A stretch of DNA of 30,871 nt from JAWUVP01 sp034112285 (GCA_034112285.1 JAWUVP010000015.1:1-30871), one strand, 5' to 3'; shown: positions 1 through 8,592, numbered from the stretch's first letter. The notes: a model not told the origin generated them from the sequence alone. Numbers and translations are program-made.

Positions 1-134
1 CGTGGCAATCTCAGGAATTACAACTGCAGTCTAAGAGATTGCCACGTCGCTATGCTACTCGCAACGACGGGGGTTTTTAAGCCGAAAACAATCAGCGTGC
101 AAGCCGCGTCGCTGCGCTCCTCGCAACGACGGGG
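1..134. repeat. Dispersed palindromic repeat cluster at the window start
   Basis: Bases 1-11 (cgtggcaatct) and 36-46 (agattgccacg) form a perfect 11-bp inverted repeat around a central ACTGCAGT palindrome. Next come two copies of a smaller imperfect palindrome, at 45-69 and 107-131; the second reads cgtcgctgcg, ctcct, cgcaacgacg. Each is followed by a run of G. A degraded relative of the whole structure lies at 30561-30640 and a fragment at 11905-11925. In one frame the repeat encodes CEERSDA-type peptides, so the 60-codon open frame across it is an artefact. The region up to 216 shows no gene. The left part is probably cut by the window edge. Confidence 0.8.
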
Positions 135-216
135 CTTTGCAAAGCGCTGGTTGTCTTCGGTTTGGTAAAATTTTGACGCCAAAATCTCATTACCTTTCAT
201 TTATATTGCCGAGTGC

Positions 217-960
217 TTAAACCGGATTATCAATATCAATGAACTCTACTTCTACCGCAAACTTTTCTGCTAACACTTCACCCAGTGCTTGAATGCCAAA
301 ACGCTCGGTGGCATGGTGGCCGGCAGCATAGTAGTTAATGCCATATTCTTTGGCTAAGTGAAACGTGCGTTCGGACACTTCGCCGGAAATAAACGCATCA
401 ACGTTATAGGCTAACGCGGCTTCTAAATAATCTTGTGCGGCACCGGTGCACCAAGCAATGCGCTTGATTTCACGGTTATGGCCGCTAATGAGTTGTGGGG
501 CGCGCTTGAGTTTGTCTTGTAATAGCGTGCTAAGTGCTGGCGCAGATAGACTCTGCGATAATTCGCCAGCGTAAATTAACCCATCGGGACTCACCTCGGT
601 GACGGTAATCTCTAACACCTCAGCGAGTTGCGCGTTGTTGCCTATTTCAGGGTGCACATCTAATGGCAGGTGGTACGCCAATAAATTAATATTGTGTGTT
701 AACAGTGTGGTTAAGCGCGCGCGTTTAATGCCAGTAATGCAGGGGTTTTCGCCTTTCCAAAAATAACCATGATGAACTAATACCGTATCGGCATTTGCTG
801 CAACGGCAGCGTCAAGTAAAGCTTGGCAGGCGGTGACGCCCGTGACGATTTTTTTGACGTGTTCATTACCAGCCACTTGCAAGCCGTTAGGGCAATAGTC
901 TTTTACTTGATGGGGTTTTAACAGATCATCTATGTAGGTGAGCAGTTCTGTGCGTTGCAT
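217..960 (-). CDS. ybgI: Nif3/YbgI-family dinuclear metal protein (GTP cyclohydrolase I type 2-like)
   Basis: The 247-residue protein has the length of E. coli YbgI. It carries the family's metal-binding signatures: VHHGYFWKGE in the first third, HLPLDVHPEIGNN just after it, and GHHATERFG near the C-terminus. These His/Asp/Glu residues bind two metal ions inside a toroidal hexamer. Family members are labelled GTP cyclohydrolase I type 2, but the physiological role is not firmly established, and YbgI has been linked to DNA-damage responses. The gene lies downstream of murA on the same strand across a 142-bp gap, so it may be a separate transcription unit. Its start is an ATG with only a weak GGA upstream. 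Confidence 0.93.
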   Translation of the reverse strand: MQRTELLTYIDDLLKPHQVKDYCPNGLQVAGNEHVKKIVTGVTACQALLDAAVAANADTVLVHHGYFWKGENPCITGIKRARLTTLLTHNINLLAYHLPLDVHPEIGNNAQLAEVLEITVTEVSPDGLIYAGELSQSLSAPALSTLLQDKLKRAPQLISGHNREIKRIAWCTGAAQDYLEAALAYNVDAFISGEVSERTFHLAKEYGINYYAAGHHATERFGIQALGEVLAEKFAVEVEFIDIDNPV

Positions 961-1051
961 GTTGATTGTCCGGTTCGTTTTGGGCTTATAGCCTCAGTTC
1001 TTAAAATCTACTTGTGCCTTTGGTGCCCATCGCTGTACCCCACATACCAAC

Positions 1052-1072
1052 GAGGGCACCTATTGTGCCCTC
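1052..1072. terminator. Hairpin downstream of murA (possible terminator)
   Basis: gagggcac (1052-1059) pairs with gtgccctc (1065-1072) around a 5-base loop. It lies 30 bp past the murA stop. The T-rich tail (tcgtttta) is on the plus side, whereas transcription from murA runs on the minus strand, so it may act as an attenuating hairpin rather than a textbook Rho-independent terminator. The rest of the 961-1102 gap shows nothing recognisable. Confidence 0.4.
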
Positions 1073-1102
1073 TCGTTTTACCACTCCCGAAGCGAGAATT
1101 TA

Positions 1103-2365
1103 TTAATCGACGATGCGGTGGATGTTAGCACCTAGTTGGGCAAATTTTTCTTCAATACGCTCATAGCCGCGATCGATATGGTAAATTCGCTCGATGCTGG
1201 TTTCACCCTCGGCAGCTAAGCCGGCAAGAATTAAGCTGGCTGAAGCGCGCAAATCGGTGGCCATCACGGGTGCGCCTTGTAATTTTTCTACGCCGGTGAC
1301 AAACGCGGTGTTACCTTCCAATCTAATGTCGGCACCCATGCGCTGCAATTCTTGCACGTGCATAAAACGGTTTTCAAAAATAGTTTCTTTTACCACACAT
1401 GAACCTTCAGCAATGGTATTTAAGGCCATCATTTGTGCTTGCATATCAGTAGGAAAGCCCGGAAACGGTGCGGTGTACACATCCACGGCTTTAGGGCGGC
1501 GACCACCCATGTCTAGTGTGATCCAATCATCACCGGTTTCAATCTCTGCGCCCGCTTCACGTAGCTTGAGCAACACCACTTCTAAATCTGCCGGGTTAAT
1601 ATCTCTTGCGGTTAGTTTGCCGCCTAGCATTGCCGCGGCAATTAAATACGTGCCGGCTTCAATTCTGTCTGGCATGATGCGATATTCGCCACCGTGTAAG
1701 CGCTCTACGCCTTCAATCGTTATGGTATCGGTTCCTGCGCCGGTAATTTTGGCGCCCATGGCATTTAAAAAGTTAGCCGTATCAACCACTTCAGGTTCAC
1801 GAGCAGCATTGCTAAGCGTGGTGACACCCTCGGCTAGTGTGGCGGCCATCATTAAATTCTCTGTGCCGTTAACCGTCACTTTTTCCAACGCCAAGTGCAC
1901 ACCTTGCAAGCGGCCCTCAACGCTGGCGTAGATATAGCCATTTTCAACATTAATTTTTGCCCCCATAGCTTTCAAGCCATCAAGGTGGACATCCACAGGC
2001 CGCGAGCCAATAGCGCAGCCTCCGGGCAATGAAACTTTTGCTTCACCAAATTTTGCCAGCAACGGCCCTAGCACCAAAATTGAGGCGCGCATGGTTTTAA
2101 CCAGCTCATAAGGGGCCACAAAGTTTTTAATGTTGCGTGGGTCAACTTCAATGTTAAGTTTTTCATCGAAAATTAATTCTACCCCCATGTCGCCCAGCAA
2201 TGACATCGTGGTGGTTACATCACGTAAATGCGGCACGTTTGAAATAATAACGGGTTCATCTAATAATAAACAACCGGCCAAAATAGGCAGAGCAGCATTT
2301 TTGGCGCCCGATATTTTTACTTCGCCATGCATGGTGCAATCACCAATAATTTTTAACTTGTCCAT
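1103..2365 (-). CDS. murA: UDP-N-acetylglucosamine 1-carboxyvinyltransferase MurA
   Basis: This is the first committed enzyme of peptidoglycan synthesis. In the cytoplasm it transfers enolpyruvate from PEP to UDP-GlcNAc. The 420 residues match the usual length of about 419. The N-terminal KISGAKNAALPILA substrate loop is present (about residues 18-31). The catalytic Cys, target of fosfomycin, is at about residue 117 in LPGGCAIGSRPVDVH, so the Cys form is kept rather than the Asp variant. FPTDMQAQ and the C-terminal RGYERIEEKFAQLGA are also typical. Its start overlaps the end of ibaG by 13 bp, implying co-transcription from the mla operon, as in E. coli. Confidence 0.98.
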   Translation of the reverse strand: MDKLKIIGDCTMHGEVKISGAKNAALPILAGCLLLDEPVIISNVPHLRDVTTTMSLLGDMGVELIFDEKLNIEVDPRNIKNFVAPYELVKTMRASILVLGPLLAKFGEAKVSLPGGCAIGSRPVDVHLDGLKAMGAKINVENGYIYASVEGRLQGVHLALEKVTVNGTENLMMAATLAEGVTTLSNAAREPEVVDTANFLNAMGAKITGAGTDTITIEGVERLHGGEYRIMPDRIEAGTYLIAAAMLGGKLTARDINPADLEVVLLKLREAGAEIETGDDWITLDMGGRRPKAVDVYTAPFPGFPTDMQAQMMALNTIAEGSCVVKETIFENRFMHVQELQRMGADIRLEGNTAFVTGVEKLQGAPVMATDLRASASLILAGLAAEGETSIERIYHIDRGYERIEEKFAQLGANIHRIVD

Positions 2366-2610
2366 GAGACTCCTTTTTCTTTTGCTTCTTCTGGAGTGAA
2401 AAGCTTGTAGTTAACGGCATGAATTACGCCGCTATTAATTAAGTCACCCAACACATTATTTAATAATTGCTGGCGCTTGATACGGTTTAAATTTTCAAAC
2501 ACCTCACCCACGGCTTGAATTTGAAAATGGCAGCCATCACCGGTGCACACGAATTGCACATCGGGAAAAGCAGTTTGTAAAAGTTGTTGCACATCAATTT
2601 GTTCAGACAT
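2353..2610 (-). CDS. ibaG: BolA-family protein IbaG (YrbA)
   Basis: The 85-residue protein has the BolA fold features VCTGDGCHFQIQAVGEVF, LNRIKRQQLLNNVLGDLI and a C-terminal IHAVNYKLFTPEE. Its position between mlaB and murA identifies it as the IbaG/YrbA paralogue rather than BolA itself. The family partners monothiol glutaredoxins to bind Fe-S clusters; IbaG is known for acid-stress phenotypes. GDGCH contains the conserved Cys/His used for cluster coordination. It overlaps murA by 13 bp and follows mlaB by 5 bp, so it is part of the operon. Confidence 0.93.
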   Translation of the reverse strand: MSEQIDVQQLLQTAFPDVQFVCTGDGCHFQIQAVGEVFENLNRIKRQQLLNNVLGDLINSGVIHAVNYKLFTPEEAKEKGVSWTS

Positions 2611-2615
2611 GTTTG

Positions 2616-2906
2616 TTAACCTAATATTGAATGTAAATTATATAAGCCAATTAACGTGGTAACGGCTGCGGGAAGATTTAATAAGGTTAGTGTGGCTTGT
2701 GCTTGTTGGCACGATTGAGCTGCGGTTAACAAACTCACAAGACCTGCGCTATCAAATTGTTGCACACCACTCAAATCGAGTGTGTAAGCCTGCGGCTGGC
2801 AAAATGTAGCGGTCAACTCTTTACACAATGACTTGGCCGTAGTAAACACCATATCACCTTGGAGGGTGAACTGCTGGGCTTGCGTTTGTTGTAGTCGATA
2901 ACTCAT
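2616..2906 (-). CDS. mlaB: STAS-domain protein MlaB of the Mla phospholipid transporter
   Basis: The 96-residue protein is a single STAS domain with the signature LDLSGVQQFDSAGLVSLL; the S of DSAGL is the conserved Ser. MlaB binds the MlaF ATPase on the cytoplasmic face and stabilises the MlaFEDB complex, which moves phospholipids between the inner membrane and the periplasmic carrier MlaC. The gene lies between mlaC (15-bp gap) and ibaG (5-bp gap). Sequence identity among STAS proteins is low, so the name rests on domain plus gene order. Confidence 0.9.
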   Translation of the reverse strand: MSYRLQQTQAQQFTLQGDMVFTTAKSLCKELTATFCQPQAYTLDLSGVQQFDSAGLVSLLTAAQSCQQAQATLTLLNLPAAVTTLIGLYNLHSILG

Positions 2907-2921
2907 ATTAAATCGCTATTG

Positions 2922-3548
2922 CTATGATGCTAATTGTTCGTTATGACTTTGCAAGCTAGAAATTAATGCTTTTAAGCCTCGGCTTTGCACCACCGGTGCA
3001 AACTGGGCTTTATAGCTTTCTACCAAGCTAATACCTTCTACGCTCAAATCAAAAATCATCCATTTACCGCTTACTTTTTCCAAATGGTACACCACAGGCA
3101 ACGGCTGCGCACCCGGTGCTTGCACCACGCTGTTAACTTGAATAATATCTTTACCTTTATAACCACCGCGCACAGGGTAGATAGTAATATCGCTGCTATC
3201 AAAGGTGGTGAGTGCAGATGCATAAGTATTGATCACTAAATCTGTGAATTGTTTTTTAAACTGAACCCGCTCACTCGCATTGGCATTGGCCCAAGCATTG
3301 CGCCCTAACACGGCGCGCGACATATTATTTAAATCAACATAAGGCAGTAACTCTTTGTTAATAATATCATGCATGACTTTTACAGATAATTTTTTGCCAG
3401 CAGGTAATTTTGCTTTGGCCGTGCGCAATTCAGCAATCGCGGTATTGGTCACCTTACGTAGCATGTCGGTGGGGGATTGCGTTGCTGCAAAAACTTGTGC
3501 GCAACAAAAAACCAGGCTGGCGGCGAGTATTATCTTAATTAATTTCAT
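2922..3548 (-). CDS. mlaC: Periplasmic phospholipid-binding protein MlaC
   Basis: The 208-residue protein has an N-terminal signal peptide (MKLIKIILAASLVFCCAQVFA, cut after VFA). The mature part shows MlaC/Ttg2D features: MHDIINKELLPYVDLNNMS, RVQFKKQFTDLVINTYASAL and a C-terminal WMIFDLSVEGISLVESYKAQF. MlaC shuttles phospholipids between the outer-membrane MlaA-porin complex and MlaFEDB, preserving outer-leaflet asymmetry. The gene follows mlaD with a 20-bp gap. mlaA is not in this window, as is usual. Confidence 0.95.
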   Translation of the reverse strand: MKLIKIILAASLVFCCAQVFAATQSPTDMLRKVTNTAIAELRTAKAKLPAGKKLSVKVMHDIINKELLPYVDLNNMSRAVLGRNAWANANASERVQFKKQFTDLVINTYASALTTFDSSDITIYPVRGGYKGKDIIQVNSVVQAPGAQPLPVVYHLEKVSGKWMIFDLSVEGISLVESYKAQFAPVVQSRGLKALISSLQSHNEQLAS

Positions 3549-3568
3549 ATCGTGTCCCTATATTTTAT

Positions 3569-4024
3569 TTACTTTTTCAAGTTATACATTAACTGGCCAA
3601 TTAAATTTTCTAGCACCAAAGCTGAATGCGTGGTTTTAATGCTGCCATTATTAACCAAAGATTGTGTTGAAAAGCCGGGCGTTAAGCCAACATATTGCGC
3701 GCCTAAAATGCCCGCCGTTAATATGCTTGCTGAGCTATCGCTTGGAATTTGCGTCACCTTATTAAAAATTTCCACCATCGCTTTCGCACGAAAAGTAACC
3801 GGGTCTAATACAATGTCATCGACCACACCCACTTTTACGCCGGCAATGCTTACTGGGGCGCCAATTTTCAAGCCACCAACATTGTCAAATTCGGCGCTCA
3901 CTTGGTAGCCGGTAGAGCTATCCAAATTGGTTAAGCCACTCACCTTAAGGGCTAACACCAGTAATGCCAACACGGCAATTAACACAAATAAACCCACTAA
4001 AATATCTACACTACGTTGTCTCAT
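3569..4024 (-). CDS. mlaD: MCE-domain protein MlaD
   Basis: The 151-residue protein has one N-terminal membrane segment (about residues 8-30, ILVGLFVLIAVLALLVLALK) followed by a single MCE domain (YQVSAEFDNVGGLKIGAPVSIAGVKVG). The hydrophobic LxGxxY-type pore segment ILTAGILGAQYVGLTPGF is present. MlaD forms the periplasmic hexameric ring of MlaFEDB. It is somewhat shorter than E. coli MlaD (183 residues), lacking much of the C-terminal tail, which is common in other species. It sits 1 bp after mlaE. Confidence 0.95.
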   Translation of the reverse strand: MRQRSVDILVGLFVLIAVLALLVLALKVSGLTNLDSSTGYQVSAEFDNVGGLKIGAPVSIAGVKVGVVDDIVLDPVTFRAKAMVEIFNKVTQIPSDSSASILTAGILGAQYVGLTPGFSTQSLVNNGSIKTTHSALVLENLIGQLMYNLKK

Positions 4025-4025
4025 A

Positions 4026-4811
4026 CTACCAACCTCCCATCATGAGTGCTGTTAAAATAAAATCTAAACCTAAAACGGCCAATGATGCATACACCACCGT
4101 TCGTGTTGTGGCCCGGCTAATGCCTTCGGCCGTTGGTACGCAAGCATAACCTTGGTACACCGCAACCCATGTGGCCACAACGCCAAATACAATGGCTTTA
4201 TAAATGCCATTTAATACATCCGTGTGAAAATTCACGCCCGCCTGCATATTATTCCAAAAAGTGCCGCCATCAATGCCCAGCACTTTAACACTGATTAAGT
4301 ACCCGCCCCAAATGGCAAAAGCATCAAAGATAATAACCAACAAAGGCATGCTAAATAAACCCGCCCAAAAACGCGGTGCCACAATGCGGCCTAACGGGTC
4401 CACCCCCATCATTTCCATGCTAGAAAGTTGTTCGGTGGCTTTCATTAAACCAATTTCTGCGGTAAGTGCAGAGCAAGCACGCCCGGCAAATAATAACCCT
4501 GTGACCACAGGGCCTAATTCGCGTACCACACTTAGCGCCACTAACTGCCCCAGGGCGCTCGATGCACCAAACTGGCTTAAGGTGTGCTCACCTTGCAAGC
4601 CCACCACTAAACCAATAAAAACCCCAGAGACAATGACAATAGGTAAAGAATACACACCCACAGAATAAACTTGGCGTACAAAATCCTGTAATGCCTCCCC
4701 CACTCTGCTGGGTAGACGCAACAAGACGCGCACTAAAAAAGCGCTGGCATCACCCAAATAACCGAGTGTGGTTAAGGTGTTATGTCCCAAGCGTTGCAAA
4801 GCATTTAGCAT
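4026..4811 (-). CDS. mlaE: ABC transporter permease MlaE
   Basis: The 261-residue protein has several membrane segments and the MlaE/TrnE signatures GLVVGLQGEHTLSQFGAS, VSVVRELGPVVTGLLFAGR and AEIGLMKATEQLSSMEMMGV. It forms the transmembrane core of the MlaFEDB lipid transporter. It sits 2 bp after the mlaF stop and 1 bp before mlaD, a tightly packed order identical to other gammaproteobacteria. Confidence 0.96.
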   Translation of the reverse strand: MLNALQRLGHNTLTTLGYLGDASAFLVRVLLRLPSRVGEALQDFVRQVYSVGVYSLPIVIVSGVFIGLVVGLQGEHTLSQFGASSALGQLVALSVVRELGPVVTGLLFAGRACSALTAEIGLMKATEQLSSMEMMGVDPLGRIVAPRFWAGLFSMPLLVIIFDAFAIWGGYLISVKVLGIDGGTFWNNMQAGVNFHTDVLNGIYKAIVFGVVATWVAVYQGYACVPTAEGISRATTRTVVYASLAVLGLDFILTALMMGGW

Positions 4812-4813
4812 AA

Positions 4814-5653
4814 TTAATCTGTCCCCAATAAACTTTTGGCATAATCTTGTGCGGGATATTGAAAAGGAACCGGGCCATCTGGCAAGCCTTGCATAAACTG
4901 CTTCACTTCTGCAATGTCGCTATTGGCCATTTCTTCAGCCGTGCCATGCCCCATTACGTTTGCGTTACCAATAATGTAAACATAGTCAGCGATAGTCAGT
5001 ACATCGTGCACATCATGCGTAACAATCACGCTGGTCATTTGCAGACTGTCGTTTAAATCTTTAATCAATTTTACCAACACACCTAGCGATATAGGATCTT
5101 GCCCGGTGAAGGGCTCGTCATACATCATTAAGTTTGGGTCTAGCGCAATAGCGCGGGCGAGTGCCACACGGCGCGCCATGCCGCCCGATAATTCGCTAGG
5201 CATTAACTGCGCTGCGCCACGTAAGCCTACGGCCTCAAGTTTCATGAATACTAGCTTTTCAATCATTGGGGCATCAAAATCGGTGTGCACGCGAAGAGGA
5301 AACGCAACATTATCATAGACACTCATGCCAGTAAAAAGTGCATTAGCTTGAAACATTAAACCCATTTGTCGTCTAGCCGTAAATAATTCTTTGCGCGACA
5401 GACGGTTGATTTTTTGCCCGGCCACCACAACATCACCTTGTAGCGGTTGCAGCTGCCCACCCATTAAGCGCAATAAAGTGGTTTTTCCGGTGCCACTAGG
5501 GCCCATGATGGCGGTGATTTTGCCGCGAGGAATGGCGATATTGATATCGGTAAAAATCGCACGCGAATCACGATCGAACGAGAGATGCTCAATCGTCACA
5601 TAGTTTTCGAGATTTTTTACCGTGGAAGCGGTATTGCTAGGCTGCGAAGTCAT
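4814..5653 (-). CDS. mlaF: ABC transporter ATPase MlaF
   Basis: The 279-residue ATPase has Walker A GPSGTGKTT (about residues 52-60), ABC signature LSGGMARRVALARAIALDP, Walker B LMMYDEP and the switch His in VIVTHDVHD. It powers phospholipid transport by MlaFEDB in the inner membrane. It is the first gene of a seven-gene minus-strand run ending with murA. The 104 bp separating it from kdsD must hold divergent promoters for both operons. The N-terminal extension before the ABC fold is about 18 residues; no clear Shine-Dalgarno precedes this ATG, so the exact start is less certain. Confidence 0.96.
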   Translation of the reverse strand: MTSQPSNTASTVKNLENYVTIEHLSFDRDSRAIFTDINIAIPRGKITAIMGPSGTGKTTLLRLMGGQLQPLQGDVVVAGQKINRLSRKELFTARRQMGLMFQANALFTGMSVYDNVAFPLRVHTDFDAPMIEKLVFMKLEAVGLRGAAQLMPSELSGGMARRVALARAIALDPNLMMYDEPFTGQDPISLGVLVKLIKDLNDSLQMTSVIVTHDVHDVLTIADYVYIIGNANVMGHGTAEEMANSDIAEVKQFMQGLPDGPVPFQYPAQDYAKSLLGTD

Positions 5654-5757
5654 AAAAAATACGGTTTACCCTGTTATTGGCTCCAAACGCTAAATCGGCT
5701 TTTTGCCACAGCGTTGCATGTGGTAACATTGTAACCTTAATCACGGTAAATGATAAG

Positions 5758-6732
5758 ATGAACACTGAAAAAGATTTTTGTACCTGGGGCCGAGAAGTGG
5801 TTCAAAAGGAATTAGCTGCCATTGCAAAACTAGACTCCTCCATTAATGAACAATTTGCCGCCGCCTGTGAGCTCATGTTGCAGTGCAAAGGCCGCGTTGT
5901 TGTGGTGGGGTTAGGTAAATCGGGGCATATTGGTGGCAAAATTGCCGCCACGCTTGCCAGCACCGGTACCCCCGCGTTTTTTGTTCATGCGGGTGAAGCC
6001 AGCCACGGCGACTGTGGCATGATCACCCTCGATGATGTGGTGTTAATTTTGTCCAATTCGGGCAAAACCCATGAAGTGTTGATTTTGCTGCCCTTACTAA
6101 AACACTTAAAAGTCCCCTTAATTAGCATTACCGGGGCACCCAATTCACCTTTAGCCACCGGTGCCACGGTGAACTTGGACATTAAATTTACCGCCGAAGC
6201 CGGCCCCTTAGATCTCGCGCCCACCAGCAGCACCACCGCGGCATTAGTGCTGGGTGATGCGCTAGCCATTAGCTTACTGCGCGCGCGCAACTTTAGCCTG
6301 CAAGATTTTGCCCGCTCCCACCCCGGCGGCACCTTGGGCAAGCGTTTACTGTTAGAAGTCGGCGAATTAATGCATTCTGGAACCACAACCCCGAAAGTGC
6401 ACGCTGAGGCCACCTTAAAAGAAACCTTATTTGAAATGACCAAAAAACACCTAGGCATGACCACCGTGGTAGATGACGACGATCATTTACTCGGCATTTT
6501 TACCGATGGCGATCTACGCCGCGCGATTGAAAACAATATTGATTTAGACAGTACGCTCATTGCCGATATCATGACGGCGCATGGCACCAGCACCCAAAGC
6601 CACATATTGGTCTTTGAGCTGTTCAACCAAATGGAACAACAAAAAATTACCGCCGTCCCTGTGCTCAATGATGCCCAGCAAGTGGTGGGCGTGATTCATC
6701 TACATGATATTTTACAAGCAGGAGTGATTTGA
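5758..6732 (+). CDS. kdsD: D-arabinose-5-phosphate isomerase KdsD
   Basis: It converts ribulose-5-phosphate to arabinose-5-phosphate, the first step of KDO synthesis for LPS. From the ATG at 5758 it has 324 residues, the normal length; the open frame extends upstream to a TTG at 5677, but that adds 27 unconserved residues. The SIS domain carries VVVGLGKSGHIGGKIAATLAS, HAGEASHGDCGMI, LSNSGKTHEV and SHPGGTLGKRLL, holding the conserved active-site His residues. Two C-terminal CBS repeats follow (GMTTVVDDDDHLLGIFTDGD and TAVPVLNDAQQVVGVIHLHD). The stop directly abuts the kdsC start. Confidence 0.96.
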   Translation: MNTEKDFCTWGREVVQKELAAIAKLDSSINEQFAAACELMLQCKGRVVVVGLGKSGHIGGKIAATLASTGTPAFFVHAGEASHGDCGMITLDDVVLILSNSGKTHEVLILLPLLKHLKVPLISITGAPNSPLATGATVNLDIKFTAEAGPLDLAPTSSTTAALVLGDALAISLLRARNFSLQDFARSHPGGTLGKRLLLEVGELMHSGTTTPKVHAEATLKETLFEMTKKHLGMTTVVDDDDHLLGIFTDGDLRRAIENNIDLDSTLIADIMTAHGTSTQSHILVFELFNQMEQQKITAVPVLNDAQQVVGVIHLHDILQAGVI

Positions 6733-7248
6733 ATGTCTAGCAACGCAACCCAGATAAAATTAGTTATTTTTGACATCGACGGCGTGATGACCGATGGCAA
6801 GCTTTACTACACCCGCGAAGGCGACGGCATGAAAGGCTTTAACGCCAAAGATGGCCTGGGTATTAAAATGCTGATGCAGAGCGACATTCACGTTGCCGTG
6901 ATTACCGGGCGCCAATCTGAAATTGTGAGCCAGCGTACAAAAGAGTTGGGCATTGACGTGGTATACCAAGGTCAAGCCAACAAATTAACCGCGTTTGAAC
7001 ACTGCCAACAACATTTTGACTTACCGCTAGAGCAGATAGCCTACATGGGCGATGATATTAACGACTTACCTTTAATGCAGCGCGTGGGTTTTGCCATTGC
7101 CCCTGCCAATGCAGTGCAAATCACAAAAGATGCCGCGCATTATATTTGCGCGCTAGGCGGCGGTGAAGGCGCCGTGCGAGAAGCCTGTGACCACCTTTTG
7201 CAAGCCCAAGATAAATGGCAAACCGCGATAGACTATTATGCAAAATAA
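6733..7248 (+). CDS. kdsC: 3-deoxy-D-manno-octulosonate-8-phosphate phosphatase KdsC
   Basis: The 171-residue HAD-superfamily phosphatase removes phosphate from KDO-8-P in LPS core synthesis. Motif I is FDIDGVMTDGKLYY with the two catalytic Asp, motif II is AVITGR, and motif IV is YMGDDINDLPLM. As in other C0-type HAD tetramers there is no large cap domain. The start follows the kdsD stop without a gap, and the end overlaps lptC by 11 bp, indicating translational coupling. Confidence 0.97.
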   Translation: MSSNATQIKLVIFDIDGVMTDGKLYYTREGDGMKGFNAKDGLGIKMLMQSDIHVAVITGRQSEIVSQRTKELGIDVVYQGQANKLTAFEHCQQHFDLPLEQIAYMGDDINDLPLMQRVGFAIAPANAVQITKDAAHYICALGGGEGAVREACDHLLQAQDKWQTAIDYYAK

Positions 7249-7828
7249 CCCCGAAAATAATACGCCTGTTTGGTTAACCTTAATTATGGCGGCAGCGGCC
7301 GTGGTGTTGCTGAGTGGGGCTATTTTATTTTATCGCCATTTTTTCTTGCACCCCGCGGTAATCAAAAAACCACTAACACCTTCCTCGATTATTACCGGCG
7401 CCGATTTGCTGGCCTTAACCCCACAAGGTCAAAAAGATTATCACTTCACCGCCTCGCTAACCTATCAGTATGATAAAGATAACATGCGCACTTTCACCCA
7501 GCCACACGCGCAATATTACAAGCCCAACCAGGCGCCATGGCAGCTTAAAGCCGACCACGGTGTATCTTTAAACAATAACCAACTCATTCACTTAAATGGC
7601 AATGTTTGGCTGCATCAAGCGGCGGGAAAAAATAATAAAGCCGTCACCTTAACCAGCAGCAAAATGACCGTAGAGCCCAACAACAAACTCGCCTACAATA
7701 AAGTGCTCACCCACGTGCAAGAGCCAGGCTTAACGGTTTCGGCCGTTGGCTTTCACGCCAACTTAAAAACTAACGTGGTGCATTTATTGTCGCAAACGCA
7801 TGCCGAGTATGATTCAACCAATGACTAA
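7238..7828 (+). CDS. lptC: LPS export protein LptC
   Basis: The 196-residue protein has one N-terminal membrane anchor (about residues 11-31, TLIMAAAAVVLLSGAILFYRH region) and a periplasmic beta-jellyroll part, including LNGNVWLHQ and a C-terminal VVHLLSQTHAEYD that matches the LptC family end. LptC receives LPS from LptB2FG and passes it to the LptA bridge. Length is close to E. coli LptC (191), so it is not an LptC-LptA fusion. The expected lptA is missing between this gene and lptB. Confidence 0.9.
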   Translation: MQNNPENNTPVWLTLIMAAAAVVLLSGAILFYRHFFLHPAVIKKPLTPSSIITGADLLALTPQGQKDYHFTASLTYQYDKDNMRTFTQPHAQYYKPNQAPWQLKADHGVSLNNNQLIHLNGNVWLHQAAGKNNKAVTLTSSKMTVEPNNKLAYNKVLTHVQEPGLTVSAVGFHANLKTNVVHLLSQTHAEYDSTND

Positions 7829-7831
7829 ATC

Positions 7832-7860
7832 TTGTTCCATGCACCAATATCCGCTACTAT
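7832..7860 (+). promoter_or_regulatory. Possible sigma-70 promoter giving a leaderless lptB transcript
   Basis: TTGTTC (7832-7837), a 17-bp spacer, then TACTAT (7855-7860). The lptB ATG is at 7867, the distance at which transcription would be expected to start, and no Shine-Dalgarno precedes it. The -35 match is weak, so this is tentative. Confidence 0.4.
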
Positions 7861-7866
7861 AGCGCC

Positions 7867-8592
7867 ATGCCTGCATTAATAGCCGAACACCTTAGCAAAA
7901 CCTACAAGAAACGCACCGTCGTTAAAGACGTATCGTTACGCGTGGAAGCCGGCGAAATTGTGGGTTTACTGGGCCCCAATGGCGCAGGGAAAACCACCAG
8001 CTTTTATATGATTGTGGGGCTAGTTAAAGGTGAAATAGGCAAAATCACCTTAAATGGCATCGACATCACCGACATGCCCATTCACCAACGCGCCCGTCTT
8101 GGCCTTGGCTACTTACCCCAAGAACCGTCTATTTTTCGCAAGCTCACCGTCGAAGATAACATTATGGCCATTTTAGAGCTGCGTAAAGATTTAAAAAAAG
8201 CTGAGCGCGCCGAAGAGCTAGAAAAATTACTCGAAGAATTCAACATCACCCACATTCGCAGCAACACCGGCATGAGCCTGTCCGGTGGTGAACGACGCCG
8301 GGTGGAAATTGCCCGCGCATTGGCTATTGATCCTAAATTTATTTTACTCGACGAACCCTTTGCCGGTGTTGATCCTATTTCAGTGATTGACTTAAAACGC
8401 TTTATTCGTCATTTACAAGCCCGGGGCATTGGCGTGCTGATTACCGACCATAACGTACGTGAGACGTTAGACGTGTGTGAGCGCGCCTACATTGCTAGTG
8501 ATGGCGAAATTCTTTGCGAAGGCACGCCAACGCAAGTACTTGAAAACCAGCAAGTACGCGACGTTTATTTAGGCGAGAGCTTCTCACTCTAG
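7867..8592 (+). CDS. lptB: LPS export ABC transporter ATPase LptB
   Basis: The 241-residue ATPase has Walker A GPNGAGKTT, signature LSGGERRRVEIARALAIDP, Walker B FILLDEPFAGVDP, and the LptB-specific GYLPQEPSIFRKLTVEDN. It forms the cytoplasmic dimer of LptB2FG, which extracts LPS from the inner membrane. It follows lptC by 38 bp, where E. coli would have lptA, and is followed directly by hpf, where E. coli would have rpoN. No ribosome-binding site is visible before its ATG. Confidence 0.97.
   Translation: MPALIAEHLSKTYKKRTVVKDVSLRVEAGEIVGLLGPNGAGKTTSFYMIVGLVKGEIGKITLNGIDITDMPIHQRARLGLGYLPQEPSIFRKLTVEDNIMAILELRKDLKKAERAEELEKLLEEFNITHIRSNTGMSLSGGERRRVEIARALAIDPKFILLDEPFAGVDPISVIDLKRFIRHLQARGIGVLITDHNVRETLDVCERAYIASDGEILCEGTPTQVLENQQVRDVYLGESFSL

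Noticed and set aside
18..200. 60-codon minus-strand open frame at the window start
   Set aside because: It encodes the repeat peptide CEERSDAA and lies wholly inside palindromic repeats.
1194..1931. 245-codon plus-strand frame
   Set aside because: It is the antisense shadow of murA.
5677..5757. N-terminal extension of kdsD from a TTG
   Set aside because: The extra 27 residues are unlike the family, and the ATG at 5758 gives the normal length.
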